Shown here: in pieces, positions 34,760 to 45,203 of the stretch
How the letters are laid out: every line of letters starts with the position of its first letter
Numbering within the stretch: the first letter of the stretch is position 1
Assembly (NCBI GenBank): GCA_964502145.1
Contig: CAZCVI010000049.1
Coordinates: 1-51,923 of the forward strand
Source of the DNA: CAZCVI01 sp964502145
Lineage (GTDB): Bacteria > Acidobacteriota > Aminicenantia > UBA2199
DNA length: 51,923 bases
Direction of reading: 5' to 3'
Position numbers and translations under genes: made by a program
The notes under the pieces: model-generated
What the model was told of the DNA's origin: nothing
The model's input: only the letters and a program-made list of their open reading frames with translations
The model's database searches: none

Positions 34760-35632
34760 TTAAATTCGATTTCCGAAAGCAATCCAGTATACATACCCGG
34801 CCTCAGGAGTATAGGTTGGATAGTCGGGTATTGTACGTAACACTTGAAAACAAGTGGTGCTGATGGTGGAAATTCTTACTATCCTGGTTTCGTCGGCAGA
34901 AACGACTACAAAGGGAGTACTGGTATATGCAGCAGGGAAATTGATTGATTGCCATTCAACGGTCACATTTACTTTACCGGCACAAATATACGGGTTGTTA
35001 ACATTGCCAATATCCGCCATTCGTGCGCGAGTCAAGGTGCCGCTGTTTATATTACTGGCATTAAGATAATAGCTGTTATCCTGTCCACCCAATAGATCGG
35101 CATCCAAGCCACTGCCAAGACCGTCCACGGTTTTAATTAATGTTAAAAGATCACTGCCCGCGAGACGTGCGGCAGGGATTGTGCCGGCATTAAGATTGGC
35201 AGCATTTTGATAATAACTGCCTTCCTGCCCATCCAATGTATCGGCATCCAAACCGCTGCCTGTGCCATCGACGGTTTTGAGCAAGGTTAACAGATCGGCG
35301 GCAGCGATGCGTGCGGCAGGGATTACCCCGGCATTAAGATTGGCAGCATTCCGATAGAAACTACCTTCCTGCGCATCAAGCTTATCGGCATCCAAACCAC
35401 TGCTGCTACCATCAACGGTTTTAAGCAGGGTTAACATGTCACTGGCGGAATTGCCAGCAATAGCAACCCAGGCTGTCCCATTGTAACGTTTTAACAGGTT
35501 GGGGGTCTCGGAAATATCCAACCAAACCTCACCCTCTCCAGGTGAAGCGGGGGCTGTAACGGCTGCCCAAAATTTTTTTATATCATTGGCATCCTGATAG
35601 CCAAATAAATCGTTGAGTTCAAAAAAAGACAT
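34760..35632 (-). CDS. Phage-like tail fibre protein 2 with internal repeats
   Basis: This 290-residue protein shares the N-terminal module of fibre 1 (FFELNDLFGYQDAND). Then come three to four tandem units of about 43 residues, each with LLTLLKTVDG, SGLDAD, a Q-x-x-S-x-Y step and NLNAGTIPAARLA. Such repeats form trimeric shafts in phage fibres. The last 80 residues (VNVTVEWQSINFPAAY onward) look like a compact tip domain. The ATG at 35632 was chosen because AAGGAG lies upstream; a longer form from 35671 has none. It lies between the distal tail gene and the small proteins. Confidence 0.75.
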   Translation of the reverse strand: MSFFELNDLFGYQDANDIKKFWAAVTAPASPGEGEVWLDISETPNLLKRYNGTAWVAIAGNSASDMLTLLKTVDGSSSGLDADKLDAQEGSFYRNAANLNAGVIPAARIAAADLLTLLKTVDGTGSGLDADTLDGQEGSYYQNAANLNAGTIPAARLAGSDLLTLIKTVDGLGSGLDADLLGGQDNSYYLNASNINSGTLTRARMADIGNVNNPYICAGKVNVTVEWQSINFPAAYTSTPFVVVSADETRIVRISTISTTCFQVLRTIPDYPTYTPEAGYVYWIAFGNRI

Positions 35633-35736
35633 GATGGTTCTCCTTTGGTTTTTATTATTGATTTGTAACACGTGATGACCAAAAGCAATTCCCCGGCTGG
35701 GAAATTGCTCTTGGTTTTTAAAAACTGATTTTACAA

Positions 35737-36468
35737 CTACTTGGGGTTCTCCATAAAAGTCACAGAGGCATCCCAGAAATTGGTGTACACGTGGGTATAA
35801 TCTGAGAAGTCGATGATACCGTAATAGAGTTCGCCGGTAGAACCGGTAGGTAAGAAACAGATGTAATCATTCTCGGAAATGGTTTCAAAGGTCTGTTTCT
35901 GGATATCGGTCATCCCTTCAAAGTCAATATTAAACCCGCGGCGAATGAACCGGGTTTTCCGGTACACCTGACCGCCAGTGGTTTGCTTGGAGTTGCGATT
36001 GATCTCCCGGGTGAAGGTGTAATTCCATTTGAAATTCCGCTCGAAAGTATACGCGGAACCCACTAGATAAATTTCACCGACCTGGATATAGGTACCGGAA
36101 GCTTTAGCCATACGCAAGCGATAACTTTTGTAATAGGGTGCAGGCCAACTAATTTCGACGAACCCGCGTAGGGGATCGACGGCAATACTTTGCAACGTGG
36201 TAGTGAACCCATCATTGGAAGCCTGGAATAAAAAGGTATCGCCAGCGACGAGGTTGTGATTCATCACGACAACACCTTGAACCTGGGTATAATTGGCGAA
36301 AGTCATGGTCAGGTTGTTGGTACTGATACTGGTACTGCGCCACACGACGCCCTGGTTATTATTGCCCAGGTATTCCTTTTCAAAGCCTAAGGCCTGGCTG
36401 GTCGCGGTAATAGTGCTTCCAGCCAGGAGATTGTTATAAAATATTTTTCCGTTATTTGTGCTGCTCAT
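35737..36468 (-). CDS. Distal tail-like protein
   Basis: This 243-residue protein is encoded 1 base after the tape measure gene, with its ribosome binding site (AAGGTGG) inside that gene. The first 150 residues look like a discoidin-type beta sandwich (VVMNHNLVAGDTFLFQASND, VEISWPAPYYKSYRLRM, QVGEIYLVG). The rest (RKTRFIRRGFNIDFEGMTD, FWDASVTFMENP) is like the phage tail proteins that begin the tip. Position just after the tape measure matches distal tail (Dit) genes of siphophages. Sequence identity to Dit is not visible to me. Confidence 0.6.
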   Translation of the reverse strand: MSSTNNGKIFYNNLLAGSTITATSQALGFEKEYLGNNNQGVVWRSTSISTNNLTMTFANYTQVQGVVVMNHNLVAGDTFLFQASNDGFTTTLQSIAVDPLRGFVEISWPAPYYKSYRLRMAKASGTYIQVGEIYLVGSAYTFERNFKWNYTFTREINRNSKQTTGGQVYRKTRFIRRGFNIDFEGMTDIQKQTFETISENDYICFLPTGSTGELYYGIIDFSDYTHVYTNFWDASVTFMENPK

Positions 36469-36469
36469 T

Positions 36470-39400
36470 TTACTGTGCCACCTTTCTAATTAGATTTTGT
36501 ACTCCAAATTTATTGCCTTTAATGGCGGTCATAAACTCTTTGACTGTTTCCTCACCGTTTTCGGACTGGATGGTGATATGCTCAAAAACAATATCGCCAC
36601 GACCTGCGACAGGTCTGGAATCAGACAGATTCAAACGGCTAACAGGGGTAGCGGCAATCCGTTGGGTTTCCTCGGGAGTCCACACGTCAACCTGTTCGCC
36701 CTTGCGCAAACGGAACCATTGATCCTGGGACAAGACGCTATGATAACCGATGGAAGCGGAAATATAATCACCGTTACCGGGTAGATTCTGGTTATAGTTT
36801 TTTTGTAATTTTTCCACTTCAAGCTTGGTCTGTTGATAGAGTTTGTCAAAATTCATCTGTCTGTCCATCAGGCTTGTGATTTCGTCCTGCTTGGTAGATA
36901 TTTGTTTTTTGATTTCCTCGGCTTTTTTGGGTGACTCGTACCCTTCCAATTCCATCCTCTGGTTTAACAAGCCGATCTCGCTTTGTTTGAGCGAGATATC
37001 CTTGATGGCATTTTTCTTGAGCCGCTCATACCCATTCATCCGTTCGGTTTTCTTTTGCAATTCATCGGCTTCATCGGCCATAGCAGCAAAGGGACTGATC
37101 GCACCAAGGTTCTCTAATGAAGACGCCATACGGTCCATGACTGAGGCGAGATGTTCGTTAACATCAATAAGTTTTTCAGTATCGGATTTCTGCTTTTCCC
37201 GGATCAAACCACTTTCTTTGGCATTGTCTAACATATCCTGGGTGCTCTTGGAAAGAGAGAAACCGTATTCAGCGGAATAATCAGAGAGGTCTTTTAAGAG
37301 GGGGGCCATGAGTTGGAGGGACTGTTGCTGATCAAAACCAGCGGCGGATAACTTGTCAAATGCGGTGACTGCGGATTTTTCAAAGCTGCTGAAGGTTTCA
37401 TCGGACATGTAAAGCATACTGTCACCCATGCCACTGAGCGCTTCGCCCAAACCTTCAATGCCTTTAACAAGGGATTCATTGCCACTCATTTTCTGTTGCA
37501 GTTGATAGAGCTGGGAAAAGGTATCGGTCATCTCAACGCCTATTCCCTCGGTTAAATCAGTCATAGACTTCCCGGCAATGGCATCAAAACTTTCACCCAT
37601 AATAGACATGATCTCGGAAACACTCTTGCCTTCGGCTTGAAGAGAATGGAAATAAGCAACCATGAGGTCCTGGGAATCAAGGAGAGCATTCTGGTCGGAT
37701 AGGAGCAATTGCTGGGCATCTAAACGACGTTTGGAAAGTTCTTGGTTGAGCTTGTCCATTTTAACCAGGTCATCGGCGCTTAAATCTTTCTGGGCTTTGA
37801 GTTCGCGATACTCTTCCTGTAGCTTTTTGATCTCCTCGATTTCCTTGGTAGCGGGACCGAGGGCTTCAACCCATGAGGCCAAACCTTTGGAACCCGCAGT
37901 GAGGGATTTATCAACGATATCATCGATTTCTTCGAGAGATTGCCCCTGTTCGCGTAAACCACGGGCGATTTCGATCATACCTTTGTTAACGCCGATATCA
38001 CCGGACAATTGCTCTTGAAACTCTTTGAACTTTTTGCCAAAGTTCTCAAGGGTGGGAGCGGTTTCTTCAATAGCTTCAGAGAGTTCCTGAATCTGGCGTT
38101 TGTAGTCATCCATCATATTGTTTTCTTTATCAGATCGCTTTTTCTTGAGGGCGAGTTGATCGTGGGCATTTTTTAAACGGTCGAGTTCGGTGACCATCTG
38201 ATCAAAACTCATGCTGGATTCATACCCCTCTTTACTGGTTTTCTGTAAGTATTCATAGATATTACCCATGACATGTTTGTATTTCTCATCGAGGCTATCG
38301 GCTGTTTCCAGCAGGTCGCGTCCGAGGATACCTTCGACATCTTCTAGGGAGTGTTTCCACGAATTGGTTTCTTTAACAATGGTGTTACCGGTCATGGCTT
38401 TGGAATAAGTCGCATCCAGGCTGGTCACGGCGTTGGGTAAGCCAGTGGTTAATTTTTTTTGCACTTCATCCAGTTCTTTTTTCCATTCACCGGTGCCGCC
38501 TTGCATCTCTTTCATGGCTTGCTCGGTTTTTCCTTTCATGCTTTCCATAGCATAGGGAATTTCACCGCCTAACACAGTTACGAGAGATTCCATCAAGGCG
38601 ACCATTTTTTCTTCTGGTGGGATCATGGATTTCATATTGACGCCGTGTTGTTGGGCTTGGGCGATCATACTTTGAGTGCCACTATCGAGTTCATACCCGT
38701 ATTGCTGGGAGTACCAGGCGAGTTTGGCCAGTTCTGGACCCATCAATTGGTAGGCTTGGGTGGCATCATCTGTTTTGGTCATGAGCGCGTCGAATTGGGA
38801 TTGGGCATCGGATTGAAAGGTATTAAATATCTCGTTGGTGAGGTAACCGGAATTACCAAGCGATTGCAGCATTTCTGTAGTCGAGGAAATCCGGGTGGCG
38901 AGGGTTTCGTTTTGAGTGATGAAGTCTTGCATGTCGAGCATCTCTTTCAAAGGACCAGAAACTTCGGAACCACTGAGTTTTACAATCTCGGAAAGTTCAC
39001 TGAGTTGGGGGCCCATGGCTTGCATGGCTTCAATAAACGTGGCGCCTTCGGCAATCATGGAACTGAACATACCAACGGCATAAGTACCCATGCTATCAAA
39101 GTTACCCCTGACATCTTCTTTCCAAGTTTTCATATCACCGTTGAGGGTGTCCAATTCGGCGAGTAGTTTTTCTCGTTCGGGACCGGTGGCGGTATCTAAT
39201 TTATCCATGACACCGAGCATTTGTTCCTTGATCTTGGGGCCCTGGTTAAAAGTACCGAGGTATTTCCCGAAGGCGGTGACACCGGATTGCAATTGTTTAT
39301 TGACGTACTCTTGGATTTGACCGACTTCGAGGCCGCTTTCCTTGACATTTTTCATCATCATGAGCATGTCCTTGCTGCCTTCAATACCGAGGTCTTTGGC

Positions 39401-42400
39401 TTTACCTAACAATTCATTAAAGGAACTGCCCATGGCGTTGCTGGCGTCTTGGGCACTAACGGCACCAGTCTCCCAGGCATTAAGAATCACGCCGGTAGTG
39501 GCGGCATAAGCGCCGAAATTCTGAATCCCAATCTCGGCATCGCGCACGAATTGGGACATGTTCTTAACCATCTGTTGAATGGTTTCTTCATCCAAGCCTT
39601 CCATGTAACTTTTGATATTTTCAGCGACTTTGGCGTAACCTTCATCAAGATTCCCAGCGGCTGCGATTAAATCTTTCTCCAGGATTCCCTGAACTTCCTT
39701 GAGGGAAGTAGCCCACTTTTCCGTTTCGCGGACAATGGTGTTACCCGTCATCCGTTTAGCATATTCAGAATCCAGATTGGCCACCGCATCGGGTAAATCG
39801 TTTTGCAATTGACCTTGCACGCCAGATAAGCTATCGCCCCAGCGGTTGGTTTGATCTTGGATACCATTCATGGTAGTACTGAATTCACCGGACATACGCC
39901 TTAAGCTTTCGGGTATTTTAGCGCCCATCACTTCAGCGATGGAGAGGAGGAGATCATTGGTAATCTCTTGATCGGTTTTTTTCTTTTCTGCCAAAACACC
40001 TTCTTCCCTGGCTTGATCGATCAAAGCCTGGGTGTTATCGTCAATGGTATACCCGTAACTCTCAGAATATTTGATCAAATCAGCAAGCGCGGGACTGATT
40101 AACCTGAGTGCTAATTCCTGATCGGTGGTTTTGCTCATGATATCTTGAAATTGAAGCCCGGTTTGGGACGCAAAGCTTGAAAAATCATTGCCAGTCATAA
40201 ACGCAGAATCACCCAGTGCTTCCATCATGTCGCGGGTCGCTTCAATACGTTTTGCCAATTCCTCGTTTTGATTGATAAAAGTGGCGGTATTGGTCATAGC
40301 TTGTAGACCCTCGTTAATTTGCAGTCCATTGTCTGCTGCCATTTGACCGAGTGTGGATAATTGCCCTTGCATCATGCCAACAATTTCAATAAACGAGTTG
40401 CCCTGGCTTTCCAAAGCATGAAAAGTGGACATGGCTGCGGTTTGCATAAAGTCCCAGTTGCTGGTGACGTCCTTGGTTGCGGCAGATAACTCGGTTTGCT
40501 TCAGTGCCAATTCGGCTTGTTTTTCAGCAGCTTCGTCAGCGGATAAATTACCATTGGCCAATTCATCGGACAGTGCTTTGATTTGATCTTTGATGTCACC
40601 ACTATTGGCAAAGGTAGAGAGATAGGTTTCAAACGCTTTGACACCAGAATTCAGTTTTTCATTGACATAATCCTGCATCTCAGCGACTTCAAGACCGCGG
40701 GTACGCACATCACCGAGCAATTGGATCATCTCCTTTGAACCTTCTGTACCCAACTTTTGAGCATCACTTAATAATTCAGTGAAGGCTTTTCCCATGGATT
40801 CTTCGGTATCCTTTATGGAGAGTTTCCCCCGGTCCAAATCAGCGAGGATATCGCGGGTACGTTGAGCATATTTGGCGAAATTATCATTGTTGATATCGGC
40901 TTCCTTGATAATTTCATTCATTAACATGCTGGTAGCAGCGTGAGTATCACCGACCGTTTTTTCCAGTTCACGAATCTTTTTTTCCATTTCTTCTGAAATG
41001 TCAATAAATTCTCGCTCTCTGTCGATGGCTTCGCCGACACCATCGCCAGCAAATAATTTAAATAGATTGGTCACTGTTTTAATGGCACCACCTATTATTT
41101 TTATTGCCCCGCCAACGGGGTTCGTAGATAACTCGGTAAATCCTGCCCCCACCTCCCCGACGCCTGTGAACAACGCGTTTAGAGTATCACCTGTTTCGCC
41201 GGATACAATCTTGGTATCTTTCAGAAACCCAGTAACGGCTGCCCCCTGTTTTGCAAAATCGCTCAGGGCACCGCCAATTTTGTTAGTGGTTTCATAAAAC
41301 TTTACAAGCTGCTCTTTACTTATTCCCAAAAATTTAGCCAAGTCTTTCTGCCCATCTGTTAACTTACTTGTTTTTTCTTGCATGTCCGCTTCTTCAATTT
41401 TTGCTTTTCTGACTTCCGGGGTCATTTGGCGAATCTCTTCACTGGTTAACTTCAACACATTTTTTAGCTTCTCATTTTGGGAGTAAAGTAGCTTATCTGC
41501 TTCTACCATTTTTAAGGTCTCGTATTTTGTTTTCTCCAATGCGGTTGTATTTTTTCTCATGGCGTCAGGAACAGTAAGACCAGCCTGTTTCGCCTTTTTT
41601 TCAAGTTCTTCCATTTTCTTTAGCATGGGCTCGATCAATTCTGGATTATTTTTGTATTGTTGGGCATTGAGTTCTAATGCCCGGGTAAAAACCTCCATTT
41701 CAGTAGAGACATCACCGACATTTAACATGCCTATGGATTTACCAAAATCACTGAGAGTTTTTGTTGATAGACCTGTTTTTTCATCTATTAATCCCCATTC
41801 TATACTAATATCTCTCAGAAATGAGGGTACGTTCTTCATGTCTTTGTATTTGTCCAGGTTTTTTTCAATGGCGCTTCTTACTTTATCTGCATCTTTGCCA
41901 CTCTTATCCATATTTTTTGAGACAAGTATAATAGCTTCCGTTAAATTCAAAGACTCCTTTACGAGGGCTGCCATGTCGTCGCTACTAATATCTCCTAATG
42001 CGGCTTTCAGGTCATTGGCTGCGCCCATTGCTTTCATTTCACTGGTAGAAAGAACACGGGCAGCACATGCGGCTTCTTGCAAAGCAGGAATGGCAGTTAT
42101 TTTATATCGGTCATATTGGTCCAACTGGAATTTGAGCATCGTTCTTAAATTGTCTGCGCCTTGTGCATTTTTTTCATATTTTTCCGAGTTTAAATCCAGC
42201 GCACCCCTGTATTTTTCAAATACTTTCAGCATCTTGGTTGTTTCAGCATTCAACATTTCCGTGGGCTCGAGAGAATCAGTTTTAAGCAAGTTGTATTTTT
42301 TGGCCAAAATATCAAGTTCATTATTCAATTTACCAGTACCTTTGGCAGTGTTACCCGTCGCATTACTTGCATCACCCTGCACTTTGCTAGATTCTTTGGT

Positions 42401-44989
42401 TGATGCATTTACAGCATCCTGCGCGTCTTTAACCCCGGTTAAACTCTGGAGTATGCCCTCCACATCAAAATCTATCCCCATTAATTTTAATCCCTTGGCA
42501 AAAGGCTCAAAAAACTTGGCAACCGCAGTGATGGCAGTTTTGACCTGGGCGGTATCTATTTTAATACCCATCGTTGTTTCCACTGCTTTTTTAAATGCAT
42601 CCCAAGGAGTAGCAACGGAACCCAAAGCCTTTTTTGCGGCTTCTACATCTATTTTTACCCCGAACGTTTTCTCAAGAATATTTATTACCGGGGAAAACTG
42701 ATCGAACAAACTGATCACACCGGCTTTCGCATTATTAAAATCAACGTTCACATCATGGGGTTCAGCCAATGCTTGGGTGACTGGGCTTAATGCTTGAAAC
42801 ATGATTTCCATCGCTGTTTTAGCCTCTTGCGTTCCCACATCGAGCTGGTATTCTTGTTTCATTATTTTTTGGAAAGGATCGATCAGTTGGGGAATAGCGC
42901 TTAAATTGGTCATATCGACGTTGATGCCCTGCTTGTTGAGATCCCCGATGAATGTTTGAATCTTGGGCAGCCATTTTTCCGCGTATTCTTTGGCTTGGGA
43001 GATGGGTACCTCGAATAACTCATAACCTGTTTTGCCCGGCAGTTTATCCAATGAACCTCTCACGGACTCCACTATTTGCGGTAATTGTTCAGCAACGTCA
43101 TCGAAATTTATTCTAAATTTTAATTGTTCCCCCGCATCCACGATATTCTTAAATTCCTGGGTTGTGGATTCCCGCATTCTTTTTACAGATTCAGGGAGAG
43201 TGGCATTCAGGGCAATCGCAATCTCTGTCATCAAATCCAGCATCATTCTGGCGTTATCCTGCTCGGAAGTTGCAATGAGCCCGCCTTGCCGACCTTTTTC
43301 AATTAGGCTCTTGGTTTGGTCGTTAAGAGTGACGTTGTAGCGGCTGGAATAATCGTTTAATTTATTCAATTGCGGGGCCAGCATCTGCAAGGCTATTTCT
43401 TCTTCCAGGCCAGCACCGATCAAGGCATTGAATTGTTTTACCGCTTGATCGCCAAAACTATTAAAGGATCTCTTCGTTAGGGAAGCTGAATCATTCAAGG
43501 AACTCATCAATTGATTGGTAGCCGTTATCCGGTTAACCAAGCCTTCATGATCCCTGGCAAAATCGGAGGCATGCAAAATATCTTTAAACGCTTCTGAGAC
43601 CACAATGCCATTGGCTTTCGCTTCAGTACTGAGTTTATCCAATCCCCCGCCCATATTTTGGACAATTTCCAGGTAAGATTTCCCCTCTCTTTGGAAACCG
43701 GCAAATGTGGCCAGTGTGGCAGATTCCATGAACTCCCAGTTATTTTTGACATCGGCTGAAGCGGCGCCCAATTCTGTTTGTTTTACTTTTAACAGGGCCA
43801 GTAAATCTATCTCTTTGAAAAGGGTGATTTGATTGGAACTTAATTGATTGCCGATTTGTTTAATACCGTCTCGAAGTTTGGTGGTATCGAAAGTAGAAAA
43901 ATACGTGTTTAATGCCTGGACACCCTCATTTAATCTTTTATTCACATATGCCTGGACTTCAGGAATTTCAAGGCCCGCGTCGCGGATATCCATAATCATT
44001 TTAACCATGGCTTTACTACCTTCAGTACCCAATTTTTCAGCTTCTTTGAGTAGTAAAGAAAATGATTTTCCTATGTTATCCTGCACATCCGTGAGTGCCA
44101 ATGATTTATTTTTGTAGTCATCGATGATTTCAGCGGTTCTGTAGGCATAGTACTCGAAATTGTCTTTGTTAATTTTGGCGCCACTGATAATATCGCCCAT
44201 ATACATGCTTGTAGAGGCATGGGAATCGTCCAGCGTATCAGAAAGCTTGATGATTTTTTCCTCGGTTTCCTCAGAAATCTGGATAAAATTTCTTTCCTCT
44301 TCAATGGCATTACGAACGCCCTGGTGTGCAAAAAACTGGAATGCATTATAGGCGAGTTTCACCGCGCCGGTTAATATTTGAATGGTACCGGCGACCGGGT
44401 TGGTGGAGAGGGTAAGCAATCCTTCCGCCACGGTTGAGACGCCGCCCAGCATGCCCTGGAGTTCTTTCTGGGTACTGGCGGAGATTGCCCCAATATCACC
44501 TAACACGTCGACGAATTCCGATGTAGCCTTGACTACTTCATTTACTGCTTTTACATATGTTGAAAATCGTGCGGATAGAGATTTAACCGAGGAATCCTGC
44601 ACATTGTATTTTTTGGCTACAGCGTCCAATTGTTTGGGGACCATTTCGCCATATTTTTTGTGCAAATCCAACTGGTCTTGGATAGCCTTTTTTACTATAT
44701 CCATTTTTTCAGCTTGATTTTCAAATTGTTCGGCGTTTTTAGTAATTGCTTTTGCCAATGTAATGGACTCATCCTTTAATTTAGCCACGGCATTTTTTCC
44801 TATCCCAAGCTTATTTAGAAGTTTTTCCATTTTACTGGCGGCAGTCTCCTCAGCGCCTGATAAATTTTTCAAAGTTCCGGACAGTTTCTTGACGGCATCT
44901 TCGAAAATTCCCAATGCATCTTTGATGGCAATTATATTGTCCGCTGACATGCCATCGCCTTTATTCGGGAAAATTAGTTCGTCACTCAT
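36470..44989 (-). CDS. Giant tape measure protein of a phage-like tail
   Basis: This 2839-residue, mostly helical protein sits between tail tube and distal tail genes, where tape measure genes lie. It has four large related modules, starting near residues 230, 1320, 1790 and 2310. Marks include EEERNFIQISEE and DREREFIDISEE, then LGTEGSK, then a Y-G-x-x-x-D-x-x-T segment. Near 735-860 there are four units of about 32 residues (FSPVINILEKTFGVKID type). Hydrophobic stretches at about 195-220 and in the second module could be the membrane part found in such proteins. At about 0.15 nm per residue, the tail would be some 0.4 micrometres long. No peptidase or lysozyme domain is evident. A ribosome binding site GAGGTG precedes the ATG. 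Confidence 0.8.
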   Translation of the reverse strand: MSDELIFPNKGDGMSADNIIAIKDALGIFEDAVKKLSGTLKNLSGAEETAASKMEKLLNKLGIGKNAVAKLKDESITLAKAITKNAEQFENQAEKMDIVKKAIQDQLDLHKKYGEMVPKQLDAVAKKYNVQDSSVKSLSARFSTYVKAVNEVVKATSEFVDVLGDIGAISASTQKELQGMLGGVSTVAEGLLTLSTNPVAGTIQILTGAVKLAYNAFQFFAHQGVRNAIEEERNFIQISEETEEKIIKLSDTLDDSHASTSMYMGDIISGAKINKDNFEYYAYRTAEIIDDYKNKSLALTDVQDNIGKSFSLLLKEAEKLGTEGSKAMVKMIMDIRDAGLEIPEVQAYVNKRLNEGVQALNTYFSTFDTTKLRDGIKQIGNQLSSNQITLFKEIDLLALLKVKQTELGAASADVKNNWEFMESATLATFAGFQREGKSYLEIVQNMGGGLDKLSTEAKANGIVVSEAFKDILHASDFARDHEGLVNRITATNQLMSSLNDSASLTKRSFNSFGDQAVKQFNALIGAGLEEEIALQMLAPQLNKLNDYSSRYNVTLNDQTKSLIEKGRQGGLIATSEQDNARMMLDLMTEIAIALNATLPESVKRMRESTTQEFKNIVDAGEQLKFRINFDDVAEQLPQIVESVRGSLDKLPGKTGYELFEVPISQAKEYAEKWLPKIQTFIGDLNKQGINVDMTNLSAIPQLIDPFQKIMKQEYQLDVGTQEAKTAMEIMFQALSPVTQALAEPHDVNVDFNNAKAGVISLFDQFSPVINILEKTFGVKIDVEAAKKALGSVATPWDAFKKAVETTMGIKIDTAQVKTAITAVAKFFEPFAKGLKLMGIDFDVEGILQSLTGVKDAQDAVNASTKESSKVQGDASNATGNTAKGTGKLNNELDILAKKYNLLKTDSLEPTEMLNAETTKMLKVFEKYRGALDLNSEKYEKNAQGADNLRTMLKFQLDQYDRYKITAIPALQEAACAARVLSTSEMKAMGAANDLKAALGDISSDDMAALVKESLNLTEAIILVSKNMDKSGKDADKVRSAIEKNLDKYKDMKNVPSFLRDISIEWGLIDEKTGLSTKTLSDFGKSIGMLNVGDVSTEMEVFTRALELNAQQYKNNPELIEPMLKKMEELEKKAKQAGLTVPDAMRKNTTALEKTKYETLKMVEADKLLYSQNEKLKNVLKLTSEEIRQMTPEVRKAKIEEADMQEKTSKLTDGQKDLAKFLGISKEQLVKFYETTNKIGGALSDFAKQGAAVTGFLKDTKIVSGETGDTLNALFTGVGEVGAGFTELSTNPVGGAIKIIGGAIKTVTNLFKLFAGDGVGEAIDREREFIDISEEMEKKIRELEKTVGDTHAATSMLMNEIIKEADINNDNFAKYAQRTRDILADLDRGKLSIKDTEESMGKAFTELLSDAQKLGTEGSKEMIQLLGDVRTRGLEVAEMQDYVNEKLNSGVKAFETYLSTFANSGDIKDQIKALSDELANGNLSADEAAEKQAELALKQTELSAATKDVTSNWDFMQTAAMSTFHALESQGNSFIEIVGMMQGQLSTLGQMAADNGLQINEGLQAMTNTATFINQNEELAKRIEATRDMMEALGDSAFMTGNDFSSFASQTGLQFQDIMSKTTDQELALRLISPALADLIKYSESYGYTIDDNTQALIDQAREEGVLAEKKKTDQEITNDLLLSIAEVMGAKIPESLRRMSGEFSTTMNGIQDQTNRWGDSLSGVQGQLQNDLPDAVANLDSEYAKRMTGNTIVRETEKWATSLKEVQGILEKDLIAAAGNLDEGYAKVAENIKSYMEGLDEETIQQMVKNMSQFVRDAEIGIQNFGAYAATTGVILNAWETGAVSAQDASNAMGSSFNELLGKAKDLGIEGSKDMLMMMKNVKESGLEVGQIQEYVNKQLQSGVTAFGKYLGTFNQGPKIKEQMLGVMDKLDTATGPEREKLLAELDTLNGDMKTWKEDVRGNFDSMGTYAVGMFSSMIAEGATFIEAMQAMGPQLSELSEIVKLSGSEVSGPLKEMLDMQDFITQNETLATRISSTTEMLQSLGNSGYLTNEIFNTFQSDAQSQFDALMTKTDDATQAYQLMGPELAKLAWYSQQYGYELDSGTQSMIAQAQQHGVNMKSMIPPEEKMVALMESLVTVLGGEIPYAMESMKGKTEQAMKEMQGGTGEWKKELDEVQKKLTTGLPNAVTSLDATYSKAMTGNTIVKETNSWKHSLEDVEGILGRDLLETADSLDEKYKHVMGNIYEYLQKTSKEGYESSMSFDQMVTELDRLKNAHDQLALKKKRSDKENNMMDDYKRQIQELSEAIEETAPTLENFGKKFKEFQEQLSGDIGVNKGMIEIARGLREQGQSLEEIDDIVDKSLTAGSKGLASWVEALGPATKEIEEIKKLQEEYRELKAQKDLSADDLVKMDKLNQELSKRRLDAQQLLLSDQNALLDSQDLMVAYFHSLQAEGKSVSEIMSIMGESFDAIAGKSMTDLTEGIGVEMTDTFSQLYQLQQKMSGNESLVKGIEGLGEALSGMGDSMLYMSDETFSSFEKSAVTAFDKLSAAGFDQQQSLQLMAPLLKDLSDYSAEYGFSLSKSTQDMLDNAKESGLIREKQKSDTEKLIDVNEHLASVMDRMASSLENLGAISPFAAMADEADELQKKTERMNGYERLKKNAIKDISLKQSEIGLLNQRMELEGYESPKKAEEIKKQISTKQDEITSLMDRQMNFDKLYQQTKLEVEKLQKNYNQNLPGNGDYISASIGYHSVLSQDQWFRLRKGEQVDVWTPEETQRIAATPVSRLNLSDSRPVAGRGDIVFEHITIQSENGEETVKEFMTAIKGNKFGVQNLIRKVAQ

Positions 44990-45071
44990 TTTTACACCTC
45001 TTCCGTGTTATTTTGTTTTTTATTATTTCCAGATCGAGACCGAAATCCCGACAATACAATGTTTTCCCCAT
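44982..45071 (-). CDS. Possible 29-residue ORF upstream of the tape measure gene
   Basis: This short ORF starts MGKTLYCRDFGLDLE, overlaps the tape measure start by 8 bases and has AGGAGG 14 bases upstream, rather far. The beginning slightly resembles DUF1059 proteins, but the ORF is too short to be one. It could be a leader peptide that couples translation to the tape measure gene, or chance. Confidence 0.25.
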   Translation of the reverse strand: MGKTLYCRDFGLDLEIIKNKITRKRCKNE

Positions 45072-45148
45072 TTTATGTTTTTTTACCTCCTGCGCAAAGA
45101 TATCCAATTTACGGAATCTTTTCCAAGCTTTTAATTAAATACAGAAAA

Positions 45149-45203
45149 GCACGGGCTGTGACCGGGTAAGAAGAATCCCCCGTTTACTGGTCACGGCCCG
45201 TGC
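45149..45203 (-). terminator. Large hairpin between tail tube and tape measure genes
   Basis: Arms 45149-45163 and 45189-45203 pair over 15 bases with one G-U step and enclose a 25-base loop in which GTAA and TTAC can pair further. On the transcribed strand TTTTCTG follows. It could act as a partial terminator that lets the abundant tube protein be made in excess over the tape measure, or as an RNA end stabiliser. Confidence 0.55.

Noticed and set aside
31248..35632. Diversity-generating retroelement acting on the fibres
   Set aside because: No reverse transcriptase gene or template repeat was found in the window.
41559..42701. A 380-codon ORF opposite the tape measure gene
   Set aside because: It is antisense to a long gene with clear tape measure features and has Ser/Leu/Phe-rich composition typical of a reverse-strand shadow.
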